A DNA stretch of 64,000 nucleotides from Chelatococcus composti (GTDB taxonomy: Bacteria > Pseudomonadota > Alphaproteobacteria > Rhizobiales > Beijerinckiaceae), in contig NZ_JACHEH010000003.1 of assembly GCF_014201415.1 (NCBI RefSeq), positions 62,001-126,000 on the forward strand. The letters are read 5' to 3'. Made by a program: the position numbers and the translations under genes. Positions 1 to 9,600 of this stretch are shown here, piece after piece. Position 1 is the stretch's first letter. Each line of letters begins with the position of its first letter. The notes under the pieces were generated by a model that had not been told where the DNA came from, made no database searches, and saw nothing but the letters and a program-made list of their open reading frames with translations.

Positions 1-496
1 GCAATGCGGACCAGTTACCCGGCACAGGCCAGCCGCCGATACTTTCGCCGATCTCGTTCAACGCCTCCTCCGCCTGCGCCACGCGCCGGTGCTCGAAAGC
101 CTCGGCCTCGGCAGCGGTGGCCCGCTCGCCTGCCCAGCGGGCCAGGCGGGCGAGCGGCGCGGCGGCCGCGCCACGCGCACGGGGCGCCAGGGTGCGGAGC
201 GTTTCGGCGAGGACACGCGCCTCGCGCGCGCCGGCGAGCAGATCGGCACTGCTCCGCAATCGCCTGTCGATCCCGCCCAGCCGCTCGCAGGCCGGGTCGG
301 CGAGGCGCAGCAGCGCCCTCAGCGCCTTGATGCCCTTGCGCGTCTCATGCGCGGCTGCCGCCGGCGCGGCGCCGAAGGTGGCGAGGGCGTGGGTCATGTC
401 CGCGAGAAGGGCCCGCGCGAGAACCCGCACCGCCTCGTCTGCGGGCAGGGAGGGATCGAGCGCATGTTCCCCGATTGTTGGCCGGCGAGCGTCCAT
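1..496 (-). CDS. CHAD domain-containing protein (partial, C-terminus outside window)
   Basis: Open frame from an ATG at 494-496 that runs off the left edge without a stop, so only the first 165 residues are present. The sequence is Ala/Arg/Leu rich and helical. It carries the hallmark HETRKGIKALR at about residues 50-60, the conserved His/Arg/Lys helix of CHAD domains, which bind polyphosphate and are often fused to CYTH triphosphatases. No CYTH part is visible at the N-terminus, so this looks like a stand-alone CHAD protein or a CHAD-first fusion. The 168 bases between its start and the next gene would hold two divergent promoters. The polyphosphate role is family knowledge, not shown here. 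Confidence 0.75.
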   Translation of the reverse strand, partial: MDARRPTIGEHALDPSLPADEAVRVLARALLADMTHALATFGAAPAAAAHETRKGIKALRALLRLADPACERLGGIDRRLRSSADLLAGAREARVLAETLRTLAPRARGAAAAPLARLARWAGERATAAEAEAFEHRRVAQAEEALNEIGESIGGWPVPGNWSAL

Positions 497-664
497 GGCG
501 CTATTCGCGGCATCGTCGCATCGCCTGTCAACGATGCCGCGCAATCCGGTCGTGGAGCATGCGACGGGGGCGGCTTTTAAATTCACCGTGTCCTGACTAA
601 TCTGCCGTCAGCGCCGTCATCGGCGAACAGCGGGTGGAGCCCGCATTTCGGGAGGCAACTGATT

Positions 665-1648
665 ATGCAGAAACTGTTTTCGCGTCGTGACGTTGCGCGT
701 CTGGGGCTTGGGCTCGGAGCGGCTGCGCTCGCGGGGCGCGAGGCCTTCGCGCAGGGACCGGCCTTCTTCCGTATCGGCACGGGCGGCACCGCCGGCACCT
801 ATTATCCGGTTGGCGGTCTCATCGCCAATGTCGTCTCCAATCCGCCCAACCTCATCGTGACGGCGCAGGCGGCCAACGGCTCGGTGGCCAACGTCAACGG
901 CATCGCCTCCGGCGCCATCGAATCGGGCTTCAGCCAGGCGGACGTTGCCTACTGGGCTTACACCGGCACCGGCCTGTTCGAGGGCAAGGGCAAGGTCGAG
1001 GTCCTGCGGCTCATCGCCAACCTCTATCCCGAGAGCATCCACCTCGTCGCCTCCAAGGCGGCGAACATCAAGTCCGTCGCCGACCTCAAGGGCAAGCGGG
1101 TGTCGCTGGACGAGCCGGGCTCGGGCACGCTCGTCGACGCCAAGATCATCCTCAGCGGCTGGGGCCTGACCGAGAAGGACATCGAGGCGGACTACCTGAA
1201 GCCGAACCAGGCCGCCGAGAAGATGCGCGACGGCGGCATGGACGCCTTCTTCTTCGTCGGCGGCTATCCGACGAGCGCCATCGCGGAGCTTGCGGCCACG
1301 AGCGCATCCGGCATCGACCTCGTGCCGATCAACGGCGAGGGCGCTGCGAAGATCATGAGCGAATACAAGTTCTTCGCTGCCGACAAGATCCCGGCCGACA
1401 CATACAAGGGTGTCGGTGAGGTCGAGACCCTGGCCGTCGGTGCGCAGTGGGTGACCTCGTCCAAGGTGCCGGATGACGTCGTCTACGAGATCACCAAGGC
1501 GCTGTGGAGCGACAAGGCCCGTCAGGCGCTCGACGCGGGCCATGCCAAGGGCAAGCTCATCCGCAAGGAGACGGCACTCGCCGGCGCGGGCATTCCGCTG
1601 CATCCGGGCGCCGAGCGCTACTACAAGGAAGCCGGCCTTTTGAAGTAA
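665..1648 (+). CDS. TAXI family TRAP transporter solute-binding subunit
   Basis: 327-residue periplasmic binding protein for a tripartite ATP-independent transporter. The N-terminus has a twin-arginine style signal (SRRDVARLGLG from residue 6) ending near AFA-Q at 29-30, so Tat export is likely. The family signature GTGGTAGTYYPVGG follows at 38-51, and Lys/Gly motifs such as DLKGKRVSLDEPGSG fit the NMT1-like TAXI fold. GGGAGG lies eight bases before the ATG. It is followed by an intrinsic terminator and then the fused membrane subunit, so together they form a complete TAXI-TRAP system. Ligands of TAXI proteins are dicarboxylates or glutamate where known; the substrate here cannot be read from the sequence. 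Confidence 0.92.
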   Translation: MQKLFSRRDVARLGLGLGAAALAGREAFAQGPAFFRIGTGGTAGTYYPVGGLIANVVSNPPNLIVTAQAANGSVANVNGIASGAIESGFSQADVAYWAYTGTGLFEGKGKVEVLRLIANLYPESIHLVASKAANIKSVADLKGKRVSLDEPGSGTLVDAKIILSGWGLTEKDIEADYLKPNQAAEKMRDGGMDAFFFVGGYPTSAIAELAATSASGIDLVPINGEGAAKIMSEYKFFAADKIPADTYKGVGEVETLAVGAQWVTSSKVPDDVVYEITKALWSDKARQALDAGHAKGKLIRKETALAGAGIPLHPGAERYYKEAGLLK

Positions 1649-1668
1649 CAGGGCCGTTCGATCGAGAG

Positions 1669-1723
1669 GCCCTCCGCCGGTTCCGCGGTCAGCGGTGCCT
1701 CGCCCGGCGGAGGGCTTCTTTTT
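1669..1723 (+). terminator. intrinsic terminator / attenuator after the TAXI binding-protein gene
   Basis: A 12-bp perfect inverted repeat (GCCCTCCGCCGG at 1669-1680 with its complement at 1704-1715) is followed by TTCTTTTT. It sits between the binding-protein gene and the permease gene, an arrangement that usually gives more binding protein than permease from one transcript. Confidence 0.8.
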
Positions 1724-1801
1724 GAGGGGCGCTGCCCCCGTCGGGGCGGCGCGCGAAAACACAAGGCGCAGCAAAGCGCCGACGACTGGGATGGTCCGAC
1801 G

Positions 1802-3973
1802 ATGGCCGAAGCAAGCCTCCACGCCGTAACCGAGAGTCGCTCGCTCGAGGAAAAGTTCGATCCGGAGATGCGTTTCCGCCCGCTGCGGCCCGCGGTGGCA
1901 TGGCTGGTGGCGGGACTGCTCTTCGCGCTGTCGTGCTTCCACTACTACACGGCGGGCTTCGGCCTCTTGCGGGAGACGACGCACCGCGGGATCCACATGG
2001 CCTTCGTCGTCGGCCTCATCTTCCTCGTTTTCGCCGCCCGCAAGTCCGACCAGGACAAGGTGGCGCCGTCGCAGTGGTGGCGCCCCGGCGGCATCTCGCT
2101 GCTCGACTGGGGCCTCGCCGTTGCCGCCGTGGCTGCCAGCCTCTACGTGCCGTGGATCTTCAGCGATCTCGCCTTCCGCGTCGGCAACCCGACCACGACC
2201 GACGTCACCATGGGCACGCTGATGATCATCACGCTCATCGAGGCGACCCGTCGCGGTGTGGGCTGGCCACTGCCGATCATCGCGGTGTGCCTCATGGCCT
2301 ACGCCTATTTCGGCGCGCTGATGCCGGGCATCTTCCAGCATCCCGGCGCATCCTGGTCGAACATCGTCAACCACCTCTATCTCACGAGCCAGGGTATCTA
2401 CGGCATTCCGCTCGGCGTGGTGGCGACCTATGTCTTCCACTACGTGCTGTTCGGCGTGCTGGCCACGCGCATCGGCCTCGGCAAGCTGTTCATTGATCTC
2501 GCCTCTTGCCTCGCCGGGCGCTACGCCGGCGGGCCGGCCAAGATCTCGATCTTCGGCTCCGCCCTCTTCGGCATGATCTCCGGCTCGTCCATCGCCAACA
2601 CCGTGACCGTGGGCTCGTTGACCATTCCGGCCATGATCCGGCTCGGCTACCCGCGCCATTTCGCGGCGGCGGTGGAATCGACGGCCTCGACCGGCGGGCA
2701 GATCACGCCGCCCATCATGGGCGCTGCGGCCTTCCTCATGGTCGAGTTCCTCGGCATCGCCTACACCAGCGTCATCTTGGCGGCCGTGGTGCCGGCCTTC
2801 ATGCACTTCTACGGCGTGTTCACGCAGGTGCATTTCGAGGCGAAGAAGGCCGGGCTGCGCGGACTGAGCGCGGCCGAGCTGCCCAACCCGGTCAAGGTGG
2901 TGCGCGAGGGCTGGCAGACGATCATGCCGCTTGCGGCGCTGCTGACGATCCTTTTCTCGGGCTATACGCCCTACCTCGCCGCCTTCTGGGGCATCACGGC
3001 CTGCATGGTCGTGGGGCTCGCGCGCGTACCGTTGATCACGGTGGGCTATTTCGCGGCGCTGGTGCTTGCGGTGGCCTTCGGATTCGTCACCAAGCTCTGG
3101 TTCTCCGTGCCGATGGTGCTCTTTGCCATCGGGCTCGGCGTCGTCGGCTGGCTGCGCGACGAGAAGCACAAGGCGCTTGTCATCGACATCCTCGACGGCT
3201 TCGTGGTCGGCGCGAAGTATGCCATCTCGGTCGGCGCGGCGGCGGCAACCGTGGGCATCATCATTGGCGTCGTCACGCTGACGGGTGTCGGCTTCAAGAT
3301 CTCGTACATCGTCACGAGCCTTGCGGCGCAGATCGGCCAGGCTGTGATGTCGGTCGTACCCGGCGAACTGCTGAGCGAGAAGGGGCTGACGCTCTTCTTC
3401 ACCCTGGTGCTGACCGGCGTCGTCTGCATCCTGCTCGGCTGCGGCGTGCCGACGACGGCCAACTACATCATCATGGTGACGGTGGCGGCGCCGACGCTCG
3501 CGCTCTTCAGCATCGAGCCCATCGTCGCGCACTTCTTCGTCTTCTACTACGGCGTGCTGGCGGACGTGACACCGCCCGTGGCGCTGGCGGCCTATGCAGG
3601 CGCCAGCATGGCGGGCGCGGATCCCTTCCGCACGGGCAACACGGCCTTCCGGCTGGCGCTCGGCAAGGTGATGGTGCCCTTCGTCTTCGTCTACGGCCCG
3701 TCCATGCTCATCGTTACGCAAGGCTTCAACTGGCCCGATTTCCTGATGACGACGGCCGGCTGCATCGTCGGCATCACGCTGCTTTCGGCGGCCTTCGCGG
3801 GTTACGGGCTTGCCCCGCTCGCAGGCTGGGAGCGGTGGGTCATCGGCCTTGCGGCGCTGCCCACCGCGGCACCGGGGCTGCCGAGCACGCTCGCCGGCAT
3901 CGCTGTCGCGAGCCCCATCGTCCTGCGCCAGTTTTTCGCCAGCCGGCGCGCGGCGGCCCCCGGCGCTGGCTGA
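1802..3973 (+). CDS. TRAP transporter, fused DctQM-type permease (TAXI-associated)
   Basis: 723-residue polytopic membrane protein, the size of fused TRAP permeases in which the small (4TM) and large (12TM) subunits are one chain. Hydrophobic segments run from about residue 35 to the C-terminus. The large-subunit core shows SSIANTVTVGSLTIPAMIRLGYPR and ASTGGQITPPIMGAAAF-like stretches, and later LGCGVPTTANYIIMV and YYGVLADVTPPVALAAYAGA, all typical of the TRAP fused family. It partners the upstream TAXI protein and uses the ion gradient to import its ligand. The start is taken at the ATG at 1802; the ribosome site is weak. Confidence 0.93.
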   Translation: MAEASLHAVTESRSLEEKFDPEMRFRPLRPAVAWLVAGLLFALSCFHYYTAGFGLLRETTHRGIHMAFVVGLIFLVFAARKSDQDKVAPSQWWRPGGISLLDWGLAVAAVAASLYVPWIFSDLAFRVGNPTTTDVTMGTLMIITLIEATRRGVGWPLPIIAVCLMAYAYFGALMPGIFQHPGASWSNIVNHLYLTSQGIYGIPLGVVATYVFHYVLFGVLATRIGLGKLFIDLASCLAGRYAGGPAKISIFGSALFGMISGSSIANTVTVGSLTIPAMIRLGYPRHFAAAVESTASTGGQITPPIMGAAAFLMVEFLGIAYTSVILAAVVPAFMHFYGVFTQVHFEAKKAGLRGLSAAELPNPVKVVREGWQTIMPLAALLTILFSGYTPYLAAFWGITACMVVGLARVPLITVGYFAALVLAVAFGFVTKLWFSVPMVLFAIGLGVVGWLRDEKHKALVIDILDGFVVGAKYAISVGAAAATVGIIIGVVTLTGVGFKISYIVTSLAAQIGQAVMSVVPGELLSEKGLTLFFTLVLTGVVCILLGCGVPTTANYIIMVTVAAPTLALFSIEPIVAHFFVFYYGVLADVTPPVALAAYAGASMAGADPFRTGNTAFRLALGKVMVPFVFVYGPSMLIVTQGFNWPDFLMTTAGCIVGITLLSAAFAGYGLAPLAGWERWVIGLAALPTAAPGLPSTLAGIAVASPIVLRQFFASRRAAAPGAG

Positions 3974-4074
3974 GGCCGGCGCCGCCCGGTCTGCCGCTCC
4001 TCTTCTCCCCGGCGTCGGAACGAAGGCCGTCGCGCTTCGTTGGGGGCTGTCCCCACAACGAACGGAGAAGACGG

Positions 4075-4635
4075 ATGCAGGACATTTCCGGCAAGCGAGT
4101 CGCCATCCTCGCCACCGACGGCTTCGAGCAGTCGGAGCTCGAGGTGCCGCGCGACAGGCTGCGCGAGGCAGGTGCCGAAGTCGATGTGGTTTCTCTCAAG
4201 GCCGGCGAGATCACGGGCTGGGACGGCGACGACTGGGGCCGGCCCGTGCCGGTCGACAGGACGCTCGACGAAGCCCGGCCCGAGGATTACGACGCGCTGG
4301 TGCTGCCCGGCGGCCAGATCAATCCCGACCTGCTGCGGGTGGAGGAGAAGGCGCTCGCCTTCCTCCGCCGCTTCTGGGCGGACAAGAAGGTGATCGGCGC
4401 CATCTGCCATGCGCCGTGGCTGCTGATCGAGGCCGACATCGTCCGCGGCCGCCGCGTCACCTCCTACAGGTCCATCAAGACCGACGTCATCAACGCCGGC
4501 GGCAAGTGGGAGGACAGCGCGGTGGTCACCGACCAGGGCCTCGTCACGAGCCGCAATCCCGGTGACCTCGACGCCTTCTGCAGCAAGCTGGCCGAGGAGA
4601 TCCGCGAGGGACGGCACGATCGCCGTGCCGCTTGA
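4075..4635 (+). CDS. DJ-1/PfpI family protein (type 1 glutamine amidotransferase-like)
   Basis: 186-residue cytoplasmic protein of the PfpI/YhbO group. Features seen are a conserved acidic residue in DGFEQSE (Glu18), the nucleophile elbow AICHAPWLL with Cys111-His112, and a typical end near the helix LAEEIREG. Relatives act as glyoxalases, deglycases or stress proteins; the exact reaction cannot be told. The ATG at 4075 is the start of family similarity, although the open frame extends upstream. It follows the TRAP permease gene by 101 bases and is followed by a strong hairpin, so it may be the last gene of that transcript. Confidence 0.88.
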   Translation: MQDISGKRVAILATDGFEQSELEVPRDRLREAGAEVDVVSLKAGEITGWDGDDWGRPVPVDRTLDEARPEDYDALVLPGGQINPDLLRVEEKALAFLRRFWADKKVIGAICHAPWLLIEADIVRGRRVTSYRSIKTDVINAGGKWEDSAVVTDQGLVTSRNPGDLDAFCSKLAEEIREGRHDRRAA

Positions 4636-4654
4636 GCTTTCGCGCAGTCTGATT

Positions 4655-4684
4655 GGAAAGGCGCCCCTTGCCGGGCGCCTTTCC
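4655..4684 (+). terminator. hairpin terminator after the DJ-1/PfpI gene
   Basis: A 12-bp perfect stem (GGAAAGGCGCCC at 4655-4666, complement at 4673-4684) with a six-base loop. The outer stem pairs A-rich with T-rich sequence, but no long T tract follows. It separates the TRAP/PfpI transcript from the TetR-efflux operon. Confidence 0.65.
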
Positions 4685-4731
4685 AGCTTGGCCACGATGC
4701 CGCCGCGATCGCCGGGCAAGCGCATCCCCGC

Positions 4732-4781
4732 TTGACACCGGAAGCGCGCCGATTCATATGAGAATGAACGTTCATTCTCAT
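4732..4781 (+). promoter_or_regulatory. promoter with overlapping perfect 24-bp palindromic operator (TetR-type)
   Basis: A consensus -35 TTGACA lies at 4732-4737 and, after 17 bases, a weaker -10 CATATG at 4755-4760. A perfect palindrome covers 4758-4781; its core is GAATGAACGTTCATTC. It overlaps the -10 and the expected start of transcription, and the TetR gene begins ten bases further on. This is the classic layout for autorepression of a tetR-adaptor-pump operon, with an AcrR/QacR-like inverted repeat. The palindrome is seen directly; binding by the adjacent regulator is inferred. Confidence 0.85.
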
Positions 4782-4791
4782 CGGGTGCAGT

Positions 4792-5445
4792 TTGCGTAAC
4801 GACGAATGGGAGAGACCTGCCGGGAACGACGCGAACGCCGACAGGCGCGCGCGCATTCTCGATGCCGCCGAACGGTGCTTCGTCCGCAGCGGCTTTCATC
4901 GCACGACGATGCAGGACGTTGCCGCCGAGGCGGGCATGAGCGCCGGCAACCTCTACCGCTATTTCCGCTCCAAGGACGCCATCGTCGCGGGTCTTGCGGA
5001 GCGGGACAGGGCGCAGATGGCGTCGGACCTGTCCGTCATCGGGCCGGGGGATGATTTCATCGCCGCCTTCCGCGAGCTGGGGCGCAAGCATTTCGAGGAG
5101 GAGCCGCGCGAAAGGGCGATCCTTGGCCTCGAGATCTGGGCGGAGGCGACCCGCAACCGCGAGGTGGCGGCGACGGTGCAGGAGTTCGAGGGCGATCTCA
5201 TCGGACACCTGACGGACATGATCGCCGCTGCGCAGGAGAACGGCTCTGTCTCGCGGCTCAACGAGGCGCGGGACATAGCCGTGCTGATCGCGACGCTCGC
5301 CGATGGGCTGTTCGTGCGTCGGGCCACCCTGCCGGACTTCGATGCCGGACGGGAGGTCGGTCATGTTCTGTCAATCATCGGCGCCTTGCTGAAGGGGCAC
5401 ATCACCCTGTCGCAAGGCGTCAGCGACGCGGGGGCGTCCTCATGA
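4792..5445 (+). CDS. TetR/AcrR family transcriptional regulator
   Basis: 217-residue regulator starting with TTG, since no ATG is in frame before the DNA-binding domain. The helix-turn-helix covers about residues 20-65 and ends in the family motif SAGNLYRYFRSKDAIVAG. The remainder is an all-helical ligand/dimer domain with a C-terminal part as in AcrR-like repressors. It overlaps the adaptor gene by four bases (ATGA at 5442-5445), so regulator, adaptor and pump are co-transcribed. The 24-bp palindrome just upstream is its likely operator, with pump substrates as inducers. Confidence 0.93.
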   Translation: MRNDEWERPAGNDANADRRARILDAAERCFVRSGFHRTTMQDVAAEAGMSAGNLYRYFRSKDAIVAGLAERDRAQMASDLSVIGPGDDFIAAFRELGRKHFEEEPRERAILGLEIWAEATRNREVAATVQEFEGDLIGHLTDMIAAAQENGSVSRLNEARDIAVLIATLADGLFVRRATLPDFDAGREVGHVLSIIGALLKGHITLSQGVSDAGASS

Positions 5446-6530
5446 AGCCGAGTCGAGTTCTTGCCTTCGTCATCCTGCTCGGTGCCATCGCGTGGATCGG
5501 ATCCGGCGTGTTCGGCCGCGACGGCGAGCAGACGGCGGCGCTGGCTCCCCAGGCCGAGACGCAGGAGCAGTCGCTCTTCCGCGTCGCTGTCCTGCCGGTG
5601 ACGGTGGAGAATCACGCGCGCCGCATCGTCCTGTCTGGACGCACGGAAGCCGACCGTCGCGTCACTGTCATCGCGCGCGCCGACGGCACCATCGAGCAGC
5701 TCAACGTGCGGCGCGGCGCGCAGGTCAAGACCGGCGACATTCTCGCTGTCATCTCCGACGAGGCGCGCGAGGCGCTGGTGGCGCAGGCCAAGGCCAAGCT
5801 GGAGCAGCGGCGTACGGAGCTCAGGGCACGCCTCAAGCTCATCGAGCAGGGCAACCTCGCCCCCCTGCAGAAACCGCAGCTCGAGGCCGAGCTGCGCGCG
5901 GCGGAGGCCTCGCTCGCCCAAGCGGAGACGGAGCTGAGCAAGAACAAGGTGCGCGCGCCCATCGACGGCATGGTCATCGACGTGCCTGTCGAGACCGGCC
6001 AGCCCCTGCAGATCGGCGCCAAGGTGGCCGAGATCATCGGCCTCGATCCTATGCTCGCCGTGGTCGAGATCGCCGAGCGCCAGCTCGGCGGCATCGCGGT
6101 GGGCGATACCGCGAAGGTCAAGACGGTGAACGGCGTCGAGGCCGAGGGGCGTGTGCGCTTCATCTCGGCGGCGGCGAGCGCGCAGACGCGCACCTACCGC
6201 GTCGACATCGAGCTCGCCAATCCCGACGGGCGGCTGCCGGACGGCGTGACCTGCGACGTCATCCTCGAGCTTGCGCCCGAGCCGGCGGCCCATGTGCCGC
6301 GCTCGGCACTGACCTTCTCGGCCGAGGGGCGCCTCGGGGTGCGGGTCGTCGGCGCCGGTGACGTGGTGGCTTTCGTACCTGTCAGGATCGTCGAGGACGG
6401 GCTTGACCATGTGTGGCTGGGCGGCCTCGAGACGGGGCAGCGCGTCATCGTGCAAGGCCAGGATTTCGTCAAGGAAGGCCAGCGCGTGACGCCCGTCGAG
6501 GCGTCGGCGACGGTGATCGGCAAGGGCTGA
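5442..6530 (+). CDS. RND efflux periplasmic adaptor subunit (HlyD/AcrA-type)
   Basis: 362-residue membrane fusion protein linking the inner-membrane pump to an outer-membrane channel. Residues about 5-22 are a hydrophobic anchor or signal. The barrel-sandwich half-motif ADGTIEQLNVRRGAQVKTGD sits near 75-94, followed by a short helical hairpin (about 110-165), then the returning half NKVRAPIDGMVIDVPVETGQ, a beta-barrel and a membrane-proximal domain. Translation is coupled to tetR upstream. No outer-membrane factor gene is nearby, so a shared TolC is presumably used. Confidence 0.93.
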   Translation: MKPSRVLAFVILLGAIAWIGSGVFGRDGEQTAALAPQAETQEQSLFRVAVLPVTVENHARRIVLSGRTEADRRVTVIARADGTIEQLNVRRGAQVKTGDILAVISDEAREALVAQAKAKLEQRRTELRARLKLIEQGNLAPLQKPQLEAELRAAEASLAQAETELSKNKVRAPIDGMVIDVPVETGQPLQIGAKVAEIIGLDPMLAVVEIAERQLGGIAVGDTAKVKTVNGVEAEGRVRFISAAASAQTRTYRVDIELANPDGRLPDGVTCDVILELAPEPAAHVPRSALTFSAEGRLGVRVVGAGDVVAFVPVRIVEDGLDHVWLGGLETGQRVIVQGQDFVKEGQRVTPVEASATVIGKG

Positions 6531-6639
6531 GGCCGACGCCTTCCCGCTCCGGGCCGCCGGCAGGTGCCCGGGCACCATGCATCTTTACCGCGGAGCGGCG
6601 CGAGCGGCCTCTCCGCCGCAACGTTCGGGGACCGGGCCC

Positions 6640-9600
6640 ATGGCCAATCCTGTCGATTATGCCATCTCCCACGCCAGGCTCACGCTTGCGACGCTCGCGT
6701 TCCTGCTCATCGCGGGCTTTTCGGCCTATCTCTCGATCCCCAAGGAGGCTGAGCCGGACGTCAAGGTCCCGATCATCTACGTCAGCGTGACCCAGCGCGG
6801 CATCAGCCCGCAGGATGCCGAGCGGCTCATCCTGCGGCCGCTCGAGACGCAGCTGAAGTCGGTCTCGCACATCAAGGAGATGCGGGCGGCCGCCTTCGAG
6901 GGCGGCGGTTACGTGCTCGTGGAGTTCGAGGCCGGCTTCGACTCCAACGCCGCGCTCGCCGATGTGCGCGCCAAGGTGGACGACGCCAAGAGCGACCTGC
7001 CGCGCGAGGCAGACGAGCCGAAGGTGCAGGAGGTCAATCTCTCGCTGTTCCCTGTCCTTGTGGTGGCGCTCGGCGGCAACGTGCCGGAGCGGACGCTACT
7101 TCAGCTCGCACGCCAGGCCGAGACGGCGATCGAGCAGGTGCCGGGCGTGCTCTCGGCCGATCTGCGCGGCGCGCGCGACGAGGTGGTGGAAATCATCGCC
7201 GAGCCGATGCTGATGAAGAGCTACGGCATCTCGCTCGATACGCTGGTCCAGTCTTTCTCAGCCGGCAACAGCCTCGTCGCTGCCGGTGCCATCGAGAGCG
7301 CCTCGGGGCGCTTTGCCGTGAAGGTTCCCTCACTGATCGAGCGGCCGGAGGACGTGCTGAAGATCCCCGTGGCTGCGACGCCGTCCGCCGTCGTCACGCT
7401 TGGCGACGTGGCCGAGGTGCGGCCGACCTTCAAGGACCCGACCTCCATCACGCGCATCAACGGCAAGCCGGCAATGACGCTCGAGATCGTCAAGCGCACC
7501 GGCGCCAACCTCATCGAGACGGTGGACGCGGTCAAGAAGACGGTGCTCGACCTGCAGAAGACCTGGCCCGAGACCGTCGAGGTCACCTTCACACAGGACA
7601 AGTCGAAAGACATCCGCTCGATGCTGCACGAGCTGCAGAACAGCGTCATCACCGCCGTTCTGCTGGTCGTCGTCATCATGCTCTTTTCGCTCGGCGGCCG
7701 GGCGTCGATTTTCATCGGCATCGCCATTCCGGCATCGTTTCTCACCGGTATCCTCGGGCTGCAGCTTGCCGGGCTGACGGTGAACATCGTCGTGCTGTTC
7801 TCGCTCATCCTCGCCGTGGGCATGCTTGTGGACGATGCCATCATCGTGTCGGAGTTCGCCGAGCGGCGCATGGCGGAGGGCATGCCGGCCAAGGCCGCCT
7901 ATTCGATGGCCGCCAAGCGCATGGCAGGGCCGGTGATCGCCGCCACGGCGACGCGCATCGCCGCCTTCTCGCCGCTGATGTTCTGGCCCGGCGTCGTCGG
8001 CGAGTTCATGAAATACCTGCCGCTGACGCTCATCGCGACGCTGTCGGCCTCCCTGGCGGTCGCCCTCTTCTTCACCCCGACGCTCGGTGCCCTCATGGGC
8101 CGTGCCACCGAGGTCAAGGACGAGCGCGCCGCCGACCGTGGCTTCTACATGCGCACGGTGCGCCTCGCCCTGCGCCATCCGCTGGCGACGCTCGGCCTGG
8201 CGGTGCTGCTGCTCATCGGCGTGATCCAAGCCTATGCGCGCTACGGCAACGGCGTCGAGTTTTTCCCCGAGGTGGAGCCTGACTATGCGCTCGTGCAGGT
8301 GCGTGCGCGCGGCAACCTCTCCATCGCGGAGAAGGATGCGCTGGTACGGCAGGTCGAGCAGACGCTCCTCGACATGGAGGAGCTGGAGACTGTCTATGCC
8401 CGCGCCGGCGAGGGCCAGCGCGGCTCCAACGAGGTCACCGAGGATACGGTCGGCACCATCCAGTTCGAGTTCGTCGACTGGCGCCAGCGCCGTCCCGCCT
8501 CGGTCATCATGGAGGAGATCCGCCGCAAGACGGCGCACATTCCGGGCGTGATCATCGAGGTGACGAAGCCGGCGGCCGGGCCGCCGACGGGCAAACCCAT
8601 CACGCTGCAGATCACCTCGCTCGATCCCGACAAGCTCTTTCCCACGGCGGCGCGCGTGGCCGAGATGCTGCGCGCCATGCCCGACACGCGCGACGTCGAT
8701 GACGGCCTGCCCCTGCCGGGCATCGACTGGCGGCTCGACGTGAACCAGGCAGAGGCCGCCAAGTACGGCGCCAATCCCGCCTCGGTCGGCACCGCCGTGC
8801 AGCTCGTTACCAACGGCGTGAAGGTGGCCGAGTACAGGCCCGACCACACCGACAAGTCAGTCGACATCCTCGTGCGCTTCCCGGAGAACCGGCGCAGCAT
8901 CGACCAGCTCGATGACCTGCGGATGAACACGCCCTCGGGTTATGTGCCGATCGGCAACTTCGTCACGCGCGTGCCGGAGCAGAAGGTGGGCCTCATCAAC
9001 CGCGTCAACGGACAGCGCGTCGTGACGGTGACGGCCAACGTTGCCGAGGGCGTGCAGACCGCCCAGGTTCAGCAGGCGGTGATGGAGGCGCTCGCGAAGG
9101 AGAACTTCGGCGAGGGCATCGCCTTCAAGATGAAGGGCGAGGACGAGGAGCGCGAGAAGGCCGGCGCCTTCCTGATGAAGGCCTTCGGCGCGGCCCTGTT
9201 CCTCATCTTCGCTGTGCTGCTGGCGCAGTTCAACAAGTTCACCAGCGTCTTCCTGGTCCTGACCGCGGTTGTCCTGTCGACCATCGGTGTGCTCGTCGGC
9301 CTCCTCGTCATGGGCCAGGCCTTCGGCGTCGTCATGACCGGTATTGGCATCATCGCCAACGCGGGTGTCATCGTGAACAACAACATCGTTCTCATTGACA
9401 CCTATGACCGGCTGCGGCGCGAGGGCTGGGCGCCCTACGACGCCATCATCGAGACCTGTCGGGAGCGTGCGCGGCCGGTGGTGCTGACGGCGGTGACGGC
9501 GGTGCTCGGCGTGGCGGCCATCGCGTTCGGCGTCAACATCGACTTCGTCAACCGCGACGTCTTCGTCGGCGCGCCGTCGACGCAGTGGTGGGTGCACCTG

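Noticed and set aside
617-3721. A 1034-codon minus-strand open frame opposite the TRAP transporter genes
   Set aside because: It is antisense to two clearly recognised genes, consists of Arg/His/Asp/Gly-rich low-complexity sequence and has no family features. Long antisense frames are expected at this GC content.
2506-4074. In-frame upstream extension of the DJ-1/PfpI gene across the TRAP permease
   Set aside because: Open only because of GC bias; the extension reads as another frame of the permease and the family N-terminus is at 4075.
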